Shown: piece after piece, positions 23,331-34,105 of the stretch
Layout: each line of letters starts with the position of its first letter
Numbering within the stretch: position 1 is the first letter of the stretch
NCBI GenBank assembly: GCA_022419385.1
Contig: JAJUBI010000002.1
Location: 4,712,001-4,776,000 of the forward strand
Source: Paraconiothyrium sp. Pb-2020
Taxonomy: Eukaryota; Ascomycota; Dothideomycetes; Pleosporales; Didymosphaeriaceae
Direction of reading: 5' to 3'
Length of the DNA: 64,000 nucleotides
Notes under the pieces: model-generated
Databases searched by the model: none
The model's input: only the letters and a program-made list of their open reading frames with translations
Told to the model about the DNA's origin: nothing
Position numbers and translations under genes: made by a program

Positions 23331-24135
23331 TCACTCAACCACCACAACACGCTTGTCTCTCTCGAAGCCTCCTGCTCTCGAACCACAAGCCTATTCGAGT
23401 CAATTCAAACTAGGTTTTCACAAGGTAAGATTCCATTTACTCGGCGGTTCGTAAAAAAGCTTCCGTCATTGACCCTGCTCAGATCTTCATCATGTGCGTG
23501 ATGACGCCAAAGAGCTATCGGCAGAAGGAAGCCGCCATCATAGTTCCTGGTCCACCACCCGAGGCCATCCCACTGCCGCTCTCACCACCCAACTCGATGT
23601 CCAGGCGATTTCTGCGCCGCACCTCAGGCCAAAGTCGGCACTGCCGCCCTCACCGCCCACCTCGAGGACACCGACGCGATCTCTGCCGCCGCACCTCCCA
23701 CGCCCAAAATCGGCAATGCATGAACGGAGCTACGTCCCACGAAGGTTCAATGCCCCGTCACCAACACCATCAATTGCTTCAGCCGCACCAACAATTTCGT
23801 CAATTGCATCCAAGAGGTCGGCGATGGCAGCGGCGGCACACAAACAGGCCCAGCAGACGGGCATTCCGAAGTCTGCCCGCCGGAGGGTTATGACCGACGG
23901 CATGCTACATCCCGGGACTCTCAAATGTCCATTTAACGCGAACTTCGGGCTATGCCGACTTACCTTCTGGTCAGGTTCAGCGTGTCCTTTAGGCAAAGAT
24001 TGCCCGCACCGCCATAGATGGTTTGATGAAGACGAAATTCGCTATTTGAAAGGTGTCATGAAGAAGAGCTGGCCACGGGTTGAGCATATGTACCATCTTG
24101 CACCAGTCATAACTGAAACCAAGTTCAAAGGCTAG
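23242..24135 (+). pseudogene. Cys/His-rich (zinc-finger-like) protein, probably frame-broken
   Basis: Exon 1 (23242-23424, 61 codons from ATG in good context) ends at a GTAAGA donor. A matching acceptor lies at 23481-23482, but it leads into a frame (IVPGPPPEAIPLPLSPP) that stops at 23893. The protein-like C-terminal half is in another register up to 24135: Pro/Ser-rich, then MLHPGTLKCPFNANFGLC and ACPLGKDCPHRHRWFDEDEI, with Cys and His spaced somewhat like a CCCH zinc finger. Joining them needs an alternative acceptor (near 23514) or a one-base shift near 23600. Either the gene is damaged or my splice model is wrong. The 5' part lies in the duplicated segment shared with the nuclease locus downstream. 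Function is unknown. Confidence 0.4.
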
Positions 24136-24593
24136 GTGTTCTCATGATTCTGGCGGCTCATGAGCCCTGGGATGTTTCTGGTCCATAGTTTCCGGGGTGC
24201 TTTTCTTTTCATAGTTTACCGGAAGCTTTTTTCTTTGATGATTTACGAGAGTCTTTCCTGTATCATAATCATCGTGGCGGTCAACAAATTGTCTCATAGT
24301 TAAGAGAATTCTCACTTCTCCCTGTTGCATTCCAATACAACTGTGTTTGTCTCTGCATCAGAAGTTCATACCATCTTTGCATTGGTCTCGCACCTTATAA
24401 TTCCTCTGTTTCCTTATCTCGTCTACGTGACAGGTCGGTGGTGTACTACGATTGAGTAGTCACAGCTTGGGCTGCTTGCTAGCATTGAGCGATAGCCAGA
24501 TCCTGGAGACATCGGTCTCCTCAGCGTTCCGAAAAAAACGCGACTGGGTCGACGATACTTCGTTAGATTCCTGTTCTCAAGACGTATAACAGC

Positions 24594-24712
24594 CCGAGTT
24601 ACCCCAGGCAACGATACCTTCCATAGTTCTTGATAGGAGAGAGCGTTGCTGCCGGAGCAGTCGCGCGCTGTCACTGTTCAAGTACCGCGCCTGCCTTCAA
24701 TCGATGTTCCAG
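24594..24712 (+). repeat. Duplicated segment, copy 2
   Basis: Homologous to 23211-23330. The start codon of copy 1 (CATGG) reads CATAG here, and nearby differences are mostly G to A and C to T (for example GGCTCTTGGC versus AGTTCTTGAT). This is the pattern expected of repeat-induced point mutation after duplication. A few small deletions are also present. Confidence 0.7.
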
Positions 24713-24786
24713 TCACCACCCAACACGCTACTGGCGGCAGCAACCACTTGTTCTCAAAACGCAAGCCTCCTCAAGTCCACACAAGC

Positions 24787-25886
24787 ATGCCTGCTTTGAT
24801 CGCCGCATCCGTCTCGCAGCGCTTACCCACCACCAACGACACGACGTCAAGAGTGACACATACCTATCACAACCCTCTATATTCAAAATTGTCTCGCCGT
24901 ACCGTTCGTGACGACTAGGGTTCCAACGGCTTCGTCTGTCTAATTGCCCCTCGCCAACACGCCCGCGCTCAATCGCACTGCCGCCGCAGGCTCGAAGGGT
25001 CTTTCTATCCCGGAAGACAATTCCGCTCCTCGCTTATCACGTTCGACCCTCCAGACCACGCCATCCTCCCCTGACTGCATACAAGAACTGCCTCCCCTGC
25101 CTGGTAAATACGCGCCACAAAAATCAACTCGAATGCCCGCTATGCTTTTGTCCCCGACGTCAAATAAAGATGTTGAACGTCGGAAATGCCTGGATGATGC
25201 CTACTTCAACGAAAATTTCCACGCTGAAGCTCGCATACTTGTCTACAATTGGTGGCGTACCATTCTCCCAACATTGGTATCCTGGTTTCAGCTCGGCCCT
25301 GATGCAACGCCTGGAATGGTGAACACTTTGGGCCCGAAGGGGGAGCTGCTTGGCGGAGGCTGCAAATACTTCAATTCCGACAAGACGAAGGGACGGCAAA
25401 CTTCAAACGTGCGACAGGTCCCACGGCGTCTATTATAGTTGTGGTCGGCCGTGCGGTCTCAAATATGTCATGGTTCGTTTTGGTTGGTTGAGCGGACTTG
25501 CAACCGCACAGATGAACGCGGAGCGGTGGCGAGCACTCATCGAAAATCGTCTCTCGGTATCCCATCTATGTGGCAACCAACACTGCATCGAGCCAGCTCA
25601 CTTCATATTTGAGCCATTGAAATGGAACGCCAACCGGAAGGCCTGTCACTACCTGGGGAAGTGTGAGTGCAGCCGGGCCATTCTCGATCGCGAAGGCAAA
25701 AGGAAGGTCCACGTCACTCAACGCACGCGCGATTGTACGTCGACTTATGAAACTCTGATGTTTTACCGGACGTTCCGAGCCCAGGTCCCCCATGGGCGAG
25801 TTCTAATCTACCACCACTCGGGTATGTCTGATTGCCTCATGGTCATAGCCATGCGAATGATATATACTGATGTAAGCCACGCATGA
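24787..25886 (+). pseudogene. I-PpoI-like His-Me finger (HNH-type) nuclease, frame broken
   Basis: Protein-like sequence runs in one frame over 24944-25438 (block NWWRTILPTLVSWFQLG, then GELLGGGCKYFNSDKTKG). It continues in another frame over 25350-25886 (KYVMVRFGWLSGLATAQMN, then SVSHLCGNQHC). The second part matches the zinc-binding loop of homing endonuclease family. Against I-PpoI, the general-base His (SHLC, codon 25563), zinc ligands C-x4-C-x4-H, the metal-binding Asn nine residues after that His, and the next Cys six further on are all at equivalent spacing. The register change near 25390-25440 needs a one-base insertion or a poor-donor intron (25418-25511) that would remove conserved sequence. 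The 5' part (ATG 24787) is joined to the core by no clear intron. I therefore call it a damaged gene. Activity is inferred only. Confidence 0.55.
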
Positions 25887-27989
25887 AGTACCTAGCGAAT
25901 GCAAATTAGCGTCACACCAACCAATTACATCTGTTATTCGTCCAAGGTCGCGCTCCCCGTTCGATCACGCCTCGCTGTCAACTCGGCCATCGCGGATTCC
26001 TCTCCAAAACCCCGGTACAATGCGGCTGCAGTATTCTATTCAAGTCTCACGAAAAATACCAATGGTGAAGTCAAAAGCACCCCTCACGATCGGTATCCCG
26101 CGGATAACAAGGACATGCTACCACAGTGGTCGACTCGAAAATTTCAACTCAACGCTTGCTTCAACATGAGCTTCACCCTTACACCATCAGGCTATAACTT
26201 TGAACACGTACCATCAAGCGTGTCATTCTAGGCTACACTATCACCGGACACGACGCTGCTTGGTGTATATGCGTTCATGAGCTAAAAACTCACTGTCAAC
26301 ACCAACCTACAACCACTCCAAACACTCCAAACCAACAATGCAAGCAAAAACAACCCTCTCAGTCCGTCACACAAACATCTCCACGTCCCTCTTCCCCTAG
26401 AATGGACCCAAATTGTGCCCCCTTGGCACCCAATCTCCGCTCTTGTCCCTCACGCAAGCCCAAGAAAGCTCGGCATCCACATCCATTGCTCCGCCGCGAT
26501 CCGTCTTGGCCAACACAAACAATCCTGTCCTCTGGGTATGCAACGTGGCCCAGAAAAGGCAGCCAAGGTGCTGAGGTACGCCGGGCAAGCGAAGCATACG
26601 CGTACTTGTTGCTGAGCGGGTAGGCGGAGAGGGTGGTGCTTGTTATGACTTCACTGTGCGCCGGCGCCACAATGGGTGCGTTGGATGGCGCGTGTTGATA
26701 GGATGGGATGAAGTGTACCACAGTATCTGATATGGACGCGTGTACAGTCTACAGGTTCTATTCGATCAGTGAGGGGCTGCGGCAATTCTCATGCGCAGAT
26801 TGGGTAATCTTGAACTCAGCCGCGAAGCCGACATTTTGTGCGTCGAATGGACAGATGGACTGATACACTGCAGTGTCGTCCAGGGGCGAGCAGTAAAGAA
26901 GCACGAAGTACTGTGCGTTAGTAAGACACCTCGTCCACATGTCGTTTCCCCATCTCGGTCGATATTGAAACGGAAGGTGCGACTGGAGTGCAACATCTGG
27001 CCTAGCCGCTTACAATATCCTACAGATGGTGTGATTGCAGACCTGCTTTTTTGGGTGGTTTGCTAACTTGGCTGCACAGCCTCGGGCCAAGCACTCTGAG
27101 CTTCTTGGGCAATTCTTGGTGCCAAGGCACGGGGCTTGTCCCGCTCTCTCATCCGTACAAAGCCAAGATGCTGTGGTGTACCGTAAGCAGGGCAGTCTAC
27201 GCAGTATCATCTGCTGGTTGTTATGAACGGGCCGTGCAATAGCACATATGTATGCGGTTGATAGAAGTTTGGTACTATTATTCGATACAGACAACCAGAT
27301 ATGCTGCTTGTTCACAAAGCAGGTCGAGACTGCCCAGTGGATCTAGATGCGTTTCAATGATCTTTGCAGTGGGATTGAAACATGGCAATGATTCGTGCAG
27401 TGGTTCTGAGGGGACTTCGTGATTGGTACACCGAGTTCCAAGGTCAGGAACATCTGTACAGTCAATGGTATGGTTCTGTACGCATAGCATGCGAAGTACT
27501 TTGTTCGGCAAACTTGTTTCCGTCGGCAGTCACGGTGCGGCTGCAACTGGTCAACATTAACCTAGTGATATTCAAGGAGTGCGAGACAGTCTTGCGCTTG
27601 AACGCGCTTGAATTGGCTCACTGTCCCTAAAGTTGCTCCAGTTTTACTGAGCTGATTCGCAGGCGTGCATATCGGTGGAGACTGGCTCATAAGCAGCCAT
27701 GAGTAAGGCGTGTTCCATCAGGGTCCAAAGACAAAGGCTTGACAGTCCCTGGAGACGAGGTGTTATAGATGGAGGATCTGTAGTCAACTGTGGATGACAT
27801 GTGCTTGGCTGAGGACACGGCGAGAGCGAGGCTCATCAGCGCGTTGCGACGCGTGGCCATGCGAAGAACGGAACAAGAGCGACACGTGTTGGGGAGAGTG
27901 AGCAACCGTGGGAAGGACGTTGCCACAAGGCAGGCAGCGCGGAAGCTCTGGGCGAACACTGCCCGGCGATGACGAGCGTTTCCGCTGAA
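25887..27989. other. Gene-poor region with unrecognised ORFs
   Basis: About 2.1 kb. ATG-started plus frames occur at 25899-26231 (110 codons) and 27382-27630 (82 codons). On the minus strand 26397-26597 contains a protein-like run (TGLFVLAKTDRGGAMDVDAE) that is open for only about 66 codons. None has a family match known to me. The minus run may be a decayed exon. Confidence 0.3.
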
Positions 27990-28641
27990 GCCAAGTTTGG
28001 GCGGGCGAATTCTTGGGTGTTGTCGGACTTGGCCCTAGGCGGGAGTTTCGGCTGGGTCTCATGCTGATGGCCCGGCGTGGCGGCGCGCGGAATGCACGGC
28101 CGCCGAGCAAATCTTCGCTCAGCGCCACCGCTCGATCTCTGGAGTTTGGACACCGCAACAGACGGCGCTCAACGGGCGGCCGGAGCGTGTTCACGCGCAG
28201 CAGCTGAGGGCTGGCTGGGTGCAGCCGAGCGACGGGCAGAGGCCAGGATGAACGGCCGAGGCCATTCACGCTTCGGCTGCGCCAAGGCTTGGCGGTGTGT
28301 AAAAGGCGCAAGCGCGGCCCAGTCGGGCGTGGCGCGAGCTTTGGCGTTCTGGCTGCGACTGGCCAAGGGTGACGGGGGCTGAGCGCTGGATGGGCTATTT
28401 CTTGGGTGCTTTCCGGGACAAATTGGCGCCCAGATGTTGCCCAGGTTTTCCTCCCCCGCGCATTTCCTACTTCACGCGCTCCTGCCCCGTCCTCGCTTTC
28501 TTGAACTCTTTCTCCGCATTTCGAGGCCTTTGGCACGCGCTTTTCTTTCGACTGAGCGCGCCTTCCTTCCTGCGCTGCCTGGTATTACCTAAGCACGCGC
28601 GAACCTCGGACTCTCACTTTCTGGGACTTCTTGTCGCCAAG
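27990..28641 (+). promoter_or_regulatory. pacC promoter with seven GCCARG PacC-type sites
   Basis: Matches to the PacC recognition core GCCARG are at 27990-27995 (+), 28028-28033 (-), 28242-28247 (+, GCCAGG), 28281-28286 (+), 28288-28293 (-), 28362-28367 (+) and 28636-28641 (+). The pair at 28281-28293 forms an inverted repeat, GCCAAG-G-CTTGGC. About one match would be expected by chance in 650 bases of this composition. Autoregulation of pacC is known in Aspergillus; here it is inferred from the sites. Confidence 0.6.
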
Positions 28642-28673
28642 AACTCTCCACCTCACCCGAGTCAACCCCAGCA

Positions 28674-30738
28674 ATGGCAGACCAGCAACCTCAAGCAACT
28701 GTGCCCCAGACGGCCGCTCCTCAGCAGCCCGCCATCGGCACCCCAACACAACAGCCGGCCCAGATCCCCCAAGCATCCAACGTCGGCGCGACTGATACCC
28801 TCGTCTGTCAGTGGCAGAACTGCGGCGAGCGTTGCCCGACAGCCGAGCAACTCTATGTAAGTTTGGTCGAAAGCAGCATCGTGCAAGACGCGTAGTATAG
28901 TCTGCAATACTCCACATACACGATCCCCATATCTACGACCGTCGAAAACGCGTGGCCTCACAACAAAACCCACGTGATGCACAACTGACGCCACCGCAGG
29001 ACCACGTCTGTGAGCGCCATGTTGGTCGCAAGAGCACCAACAATCTGAACCTCACCTGCCAGTGGGGCAACTGTCGTACTACGACTGTTAAGCGCGATCA
29101 CATCACCTCTCACATTCGCGTCCACGTCCCCCTAAAGCCGCACAAGTGCGACTTCTGTGGCAAGGCGTTCAAGCGTCCGCAGGATCTCAAGAAGCACGTC
29201 AAAACCCACGCTGACGATTCTGTCCTGCTACGCTCTCCCGAGCCGAACCGTGGTGGCCCTCACGGAGGGCCCGGCTACCCAGGCCAAGGCGGTAAGCAGC
29301 GTAAGTGCTCTTCATCGTATCCTCTAGACAACCTGGTGGTCCTTTGTACCCCATCAAAATCCCCCATCCGTCGTTCACTAAATCTCTCATATCTCTTTTC
29401 AATTCTAACTCGCGCTCCACAGTGGTCGCTGACTTGCAGGCGCTTGCCGCTACAGCCAGCGGATACCAATATCCCGAAGGTGGTCTCGGTCCCAATGGAG
29501 GCTACGGTCAACAACACCCTGGCGGCGCCCCAGCTGGATTCTACGGTGGACCTCCCCAGAACTCCGCATATGGCCCCGTCTATTATGCTCTCAACCCTGC
29601 CCAGCAAAACCTGAACGACTCTTACGAGATCCGAAAACGTGCTGCGTATGATGCATTGAACGAATTCTTTGGCGACGCCAAGCGCCGCGCTATCGACCCT
29701 GCCACTTACTACGATGTCGGCCAGAGGCTTATGGGTCTTCAAGGCGTTCAGCTGCCCGTCGTCGGTGGTGGTGGCTACCAGCAGGGAGGTATGTCCGAGT
29801 ACGGCCACGGAGGCACGATGATGGCTCAGGCTTCTCATCCTCCTATGCACCCTTACTCGCTACCGCTCCCCAACCTGCGCACCAAGAACGATCTCCTCAA
29901 CATCGATCAGTTCTTGGAGCAGCTGCAGAGCACTGTGTATGAGAACCCCAACCATGCGGCCGCTGCTGGTGTTCAGCAAGCTGGCGCCCACTACGTCCAC
30001 ACGGGCTCCGCATACCGTACTAGCCACTCGCCGCCTGGGCTTCCGGCAACGCATCCTCAGTCTGCGCACGCCACTGCTACCGCTTCCGCAAGCACTGAAA
30101 CCCCAGCTCTTACTCCAGCGTCAAGTGTCATGTCGTACGCTTCTCAGCACTCGCCCGGTTCGCATCACTCTGGTAGCACCGTTTCTCCTACCACCAGGAC
30201 CTCCATGGGAAGCATGTACCCAACTCTGCCTTCAGTCAGTGCCATGTCAGACATGTCAGCCGCTGCACCTTCATCCGGCTTGGCACCCGCTTTTGATGCC
30301 GATGGTCGCCGGCGCTACTCTGGTAACCTTTTGCAGAAGGCAGCTCCAGGTCGCGACGAACAGGATCAGATGGACACTTCTGACGACGCGGAAGAAGGCA
30401 AGACTCCTCGTGATTCTGAGCAAGACAACCTCCATCACACGGTCAACCAACTCGCGATCCACTCGCCCAAGGTTGATCCTGCTCTGTCAATGCGCTCTCC
30501 AAGTGCTGTCTCGTCAACATCTACCGAGCAACCTCATGAAACTTCTCAACAAACTTGGGTAGAAAACATCCGCACGATCGAGAGGTTACGAGCGTACCTC
30601 AAAGAGAGGCTTGAGGCTCATGACTTCCTATCAGACGACGAGGACATCAAGCATGAGGACGAGAGCAGAGATCACATGAGCGACGATGCCCGGGATCTGT
30701 ATCCTGTACTACGGGCTGTACAAGAAGGAAGGGAGTAA
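28674..30738 (+). CDS. pacC: pH-responsive transcription factor PacC/Rim101
   Basis: Three exons (28674-28856, 29000-29300, 29423-30738; introns 143 and 122 bp) give 599 residues. PacC is proteolytically activated at alkaline pH through the Pal/Rim pathway and then acts in the nucleus on GCCARG sites. Three C2H2 fingers are intact: finger 1 C45, C50, H63, H68; finger 2 C81, C86, H99, H103; finger 3 C111, C114, H127, H131. The linker RKSTNNLNLTC and block KPHKCDFCGKAFKRPQDL are hallmark PacC sequence. A helical segment (YEIRKRAAYDALNEFFGDAKRR) follows. Two YPxL motifs (YPTL 427-430, YPVL 588-591) match the PalA/Rim20 docking consensus flanking the signalling protease region. The C-terminus has the conserved block WVENIRTIERLRAYLKERL. 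An alternative donor at 29292 for intron 2 would drop three residues. Confidence 0.95.
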
Positions 30739-31344
30739 ATTATTCAGTTCTTGTACGCAGTCAGTGCGAGTAAATTTGTAGGGTTTAAGGTGCGGCATGA
30801 GGCGTTCAGGAGTTCTACCGAACTTACAAGGGTATGACCAGAGGCCGGTGGTCTCACGCAGGATACGATGGTGTTTGTTGTTTATCCCAATATCCATCTT
30901 CGAGTTTCACATGGTGAAACTTCGAACAATTCTTCAATCAAAGTTTTCTTTCCTCTCTTCAAAATTGAACTCAATCATGTGTGAGTTACGATACCCTTTT
31001 CATGTGATTTATGGAGTGATGCGAACAGCGATACGCAGCGGGTGCTTATCGAACGCTAGTTCTTATGACTAATGCGACTACCTTGCCATTCATGCGTTCT
31101 CCCCACAATCACCGCGATCAGCCAAGCGCATCCCCCGCGCCTCTTGCGTGCGATCTCGGAATGATCCAGGGTACCGGCATGGATCTTCGTACTTCTTTCC
31201 TCGAGCCGGACTGAGCCTCTTCTCCATAACCACTCTACTTCGATAATTGATCTCTATTTGCAATCAAGGACTCAGTCATACTGCAGTCGTGCGCACGACC
31301 ATAAGAACTACTATAACTTAACTCAAGCGACTGAAGCGCACAAA
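30739..31344. other. Intergenic region pacC to DUF3602 gene
   Basis: About 600 bases: pacC 3' flank and promoter of the next gene. No gene, RNA or repeat seen. The bases just before the next start codon carry CAAG/CACA-rich leader sequence. Confidence 0.5.
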
Positions 31345-31919
31345 ATGTCTGGACGCGGCGGCGCAGGCAACATCATCCGCGCACAGGAGCAGAGCAAGAA
31401 GGCTGTCGAGGTGCGTAGGCGCTTTCTGTCGCAGCGACGCAGGCACCACCGTTGCGACCTTCCGCGCCAGTCCGACCATGTCGCTAACACCAGATACAGG
31501 ACGTAGAAGCTCAGCGCACACCCACAACCGACGCTGCCCCGCCCACATCCACCACCTCCTCTCAATCCTACGCTCACACCGGTCGCGGCGGCGCAGGCAA
31601 TTGGTACCAGCCCTCGCAGCTCGCGAAGGAAGGCACGTTCTCGACACCCTCGGATTCCACCGCCCTTCCGACGACCGCAAAGCCGAACGTGTCTACGCCG
31701 TGGCATCCGGAGAACCAGCAGATGCCTGTTGCGCGGGCGGGACGCGGTGGGGCGGGGAACTTCGTGTGGAAGGACGAGGAAGAGGAAAAGAGGCAGAAAG
31801 AAGAAAGGGAGAAACTGGGCGAGAAAGTAAGCGAGAACGTAGAAAGAGATGTTGAGGCGGTGTTGGCGAAGCCGCCAGGGGCGCTGTTGGGGGGTGTGAA
31901 GGCAGGGAGGGGGTGGTAG
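31345..31919 (+). CDS. DUF3602 / Par32-like protein with GRGGAGN repeats
   Basis: Two exons (31345-31410, 31500-31919; 89-bp intron) give 161 residues. The repeat GRGGAGN occurs three times (near residues 3-9, 50-56 and ~99-105), followed by I, W or F, and the C-terminus ends KAGRGW. This repeat defines the DUF3602 family, whose yeast member Par32 is a phosphoprotein that links TORC1 signalling to inhibition of ammonium permeases. Between repeats the protein is Ser/Thr/Pro-rich, then Lys/Glu-rich and probably helical (KDEEEEKRQKEEREKLGEKV). No enzymatic domain or membrane segment is present. Family membership is clear; a role in nitrogen signalling here is inference. It converges with the xylanase gene, 106 bp away. 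Confidence 0.85.
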
Positions 31920-32025
31920 GGAGGGAGCGGAGTTGAGAGAGACAGCTACATGTTCGGCAGAACGCGAAGACACACTATGGGATTATGAATATTGATTATG
32001 TACAGGTTTGCGCGTAGTGGAGAAC

Positions 32026-33202
32026 TCAGTCGTACGACCTGAGCAAGTCGGAGATGGCATAGTACGCTGGCTTCTTGGTGAAGTTTGCATCCCAGATATC
32101 GGCATTCCCGAAGCCGGGGAAGGTGTCCGGCACCCAGCTTACAGGGTCCTAGTTCAATTAGTAAATGCTCTTCATTTGCTTTGCGAGTTCCACTTGCCCA
32201 GAAGTCCCACACCGTGATACCAACGCAGTCGTCCGCGTCGAGGCACGCCTTCGTCGAGTCCGCATAAACCTGCGCCTGGAGAGCCTGCGCAGTCGAGTTG
32301 TCAGGAAGTTGAAGCCGCACATCCAACTCGGTGAGCGCCGTCTCCACACCAAGCTTGCTAAAGAGCTTGTGCGCAGCGATCTGGTCGTCGTAGCTCGGGG
32401 CGCGGCCAACGGTGTAATGCGCCTGCAACCCCACGCCATCAATGGGTACACCGCGTTTCTTAAAGTCCTTGACTGTCTTCTCATCAGCTCATGCTCTCCC
32501 CATTCTACACGCTACTCAGATGCACTTACCCATCGCAGCAACCTTCGTACTCTTATTATTCACCCTCTCAATCCCATAGTCGTTGTAGTACAACTTCGTC
32601 CCCGGCCGCGTATACTTCCTCGCAAACCTAAACGCCAGCTCGATGTACTCGCTCCCGATGGTATCGAGCCAGAGATCCTTCCTCAGACTCGCCGCCGCGT
32701 CGTCGTCGAAGGCTTCGTTGACTACATCCCACGCGTAGCAGTCGTTGTAATAGTGTCGCGCTTCGTGCTTGATGTGGTTCTCCAGCACGCCGATCAGCGC
32801 GCTCTTGGTCCAGTTTGTAGACGTCAGCCAGTCGGGCAGCTGGTTGTGCCATACAAAGTTGTGGCAGCGCTTTAGCTGGCCGGCGCGCGTGGCGGGGACG
32901 GTGATCTGGTCGCCGAGCGTGTAGTTGAAGACGCCCTGTGTGGGCTCGATGTACATCCATTTCTGGCCGTTGGCGGGGGTTACTTGGCCGAATTCGGAGC
33001 GGTTGCGCGCGATGGAGATGTACTGCTTGTTGTCGAGAACGACGTTGTCGATGGCGGTGCCGCAGTAGTGCAGGCCGGCGCGTTGGGCAAGGACATTCAG
33101 GCCCGGGTACTTGAGCGGCTTGCTGTGGGGTTTGGTCCAGGGCCAGGTGGGGAGCGCGCTGGAGGCGGCGGGGAGGGCCGCGATGAGCAATGTGAGCTTC
33201 AT
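32026..33202 (-). CDS. Secreted endo-1,4-beta-xylanase, GH10
   Basis: Three exons on the minus strand (33202-32530, 32472-32198, 32148-32026) give 356 residues. It has a signal peptide (residues 1-16, MKLTLLIAALPAASSA) and a single GH10 catalytic domain, with no carbohydrate-binding module. The acid/base Glu163 lies in WDVVNEAF and the nucleophile Glu273 in TALTELDVR. Other family blocks are RCHNFVWHNQLPDW, KLYYNDYG, RGVPIDGVGLQAHY and the end WDFWDPVSWVPDTFPGFG, TKKPAYYAI. It hydrolyses xylan outside the cell. The second intron starts with GC (GCAAGT) rather than GT; the reading frame and family alignment leave no better donor. Length and catalytic residues suggest a functional enzyme. Confidence 0.93.
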
Positions 33203-34105
33203 CTTGTTGGCGAGAAGTCAATTGGCACCGGAGATCCGTGGAGAGGCTGGACTGCGACGAGCGAGGGCGCTGGGGAAGTCATGGTTGCGCTGTGCATGGA
33301 GGGATATATATGACTTCTTGCGTGCAGCTACCCCTACCTCTGGCGTGGGAAACAGGCCCAGCCACCCGTCATGAGCCCTTCTAGAATGCCGTATGCAATT
33401 AACCGTGCCGGGTTGTTCATCGTGGATGCTGGGTGACCTCGGCGCTGGGTGCGAGATCGACGCGGATAAATTCAGGTACAAGCAGGATATACAATGGACT
33501 AAGAACGACGCCTAGATGCTAGACCGGAACAGTGTTGAAGGCGCGGTGGCAAGGGCGTAGTCGAGATGAGAGCAGCTTGGGTGGTCAATTGGTGTTGAGA
33601 GTCTGTAGCAAACAATCGGTGTTGATGCTCAATTGCGTGTGGCGCGCACGGTTATGGTTGAGGTTGTGCTGGCTTGGTCTATACACGATGCTACTTCTGA
33701 ACGTAGGTCAGTATCACAACTACGCCGAGCTGGTCGAGAATAACTTTACACGTACCCCGCATGCCCGCGGAGGCAAACAAGTTGCTCCGGCTGCCCGCAA
33801 CGACTATGTTGCGGCGAGGTTAGACTCTGGGAGACGAGCCGTACCGAGCGTGCTGAATAGGCTAAATAGAGTAGTCGCGCAGCACTTCAGATCTCGAAGT
33901 CAGCTTTGCTATTGACATTATCGTCATTCAATCTGCCGTTCAGGCTTGTGGCGTATCATGTAGTGCATTTTCTCTTTTGGAAGGTGCATTGGATATGTGT
34001 AGCTCGGACGTTTGAATTGTTGTGGCGGCGTGGTGGCCGTCCTCGACGCAGAATTACCCAAAACGAAGTAAATACCACTCACTCATGATACCCGTCACGG
34101 CACTT
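33203..34105. other. Xylanase upstream region and intergenic DNA
   Basis: About 900 bases. The part next to 33203 is the xylanase promoter. A plus frame at 33532-33915 starts with TTG and has no recognisable features. Nothing else supported. Confidence 0.45.

Noticed and set aside
27784..28536. 250-codon minus-strand frame antisense to the pacC promoter
   Set aside because: Arg/Pro/Ala-rich translation of GC-rich promoter sequence with no motif; overlaps the PacC site cluster.
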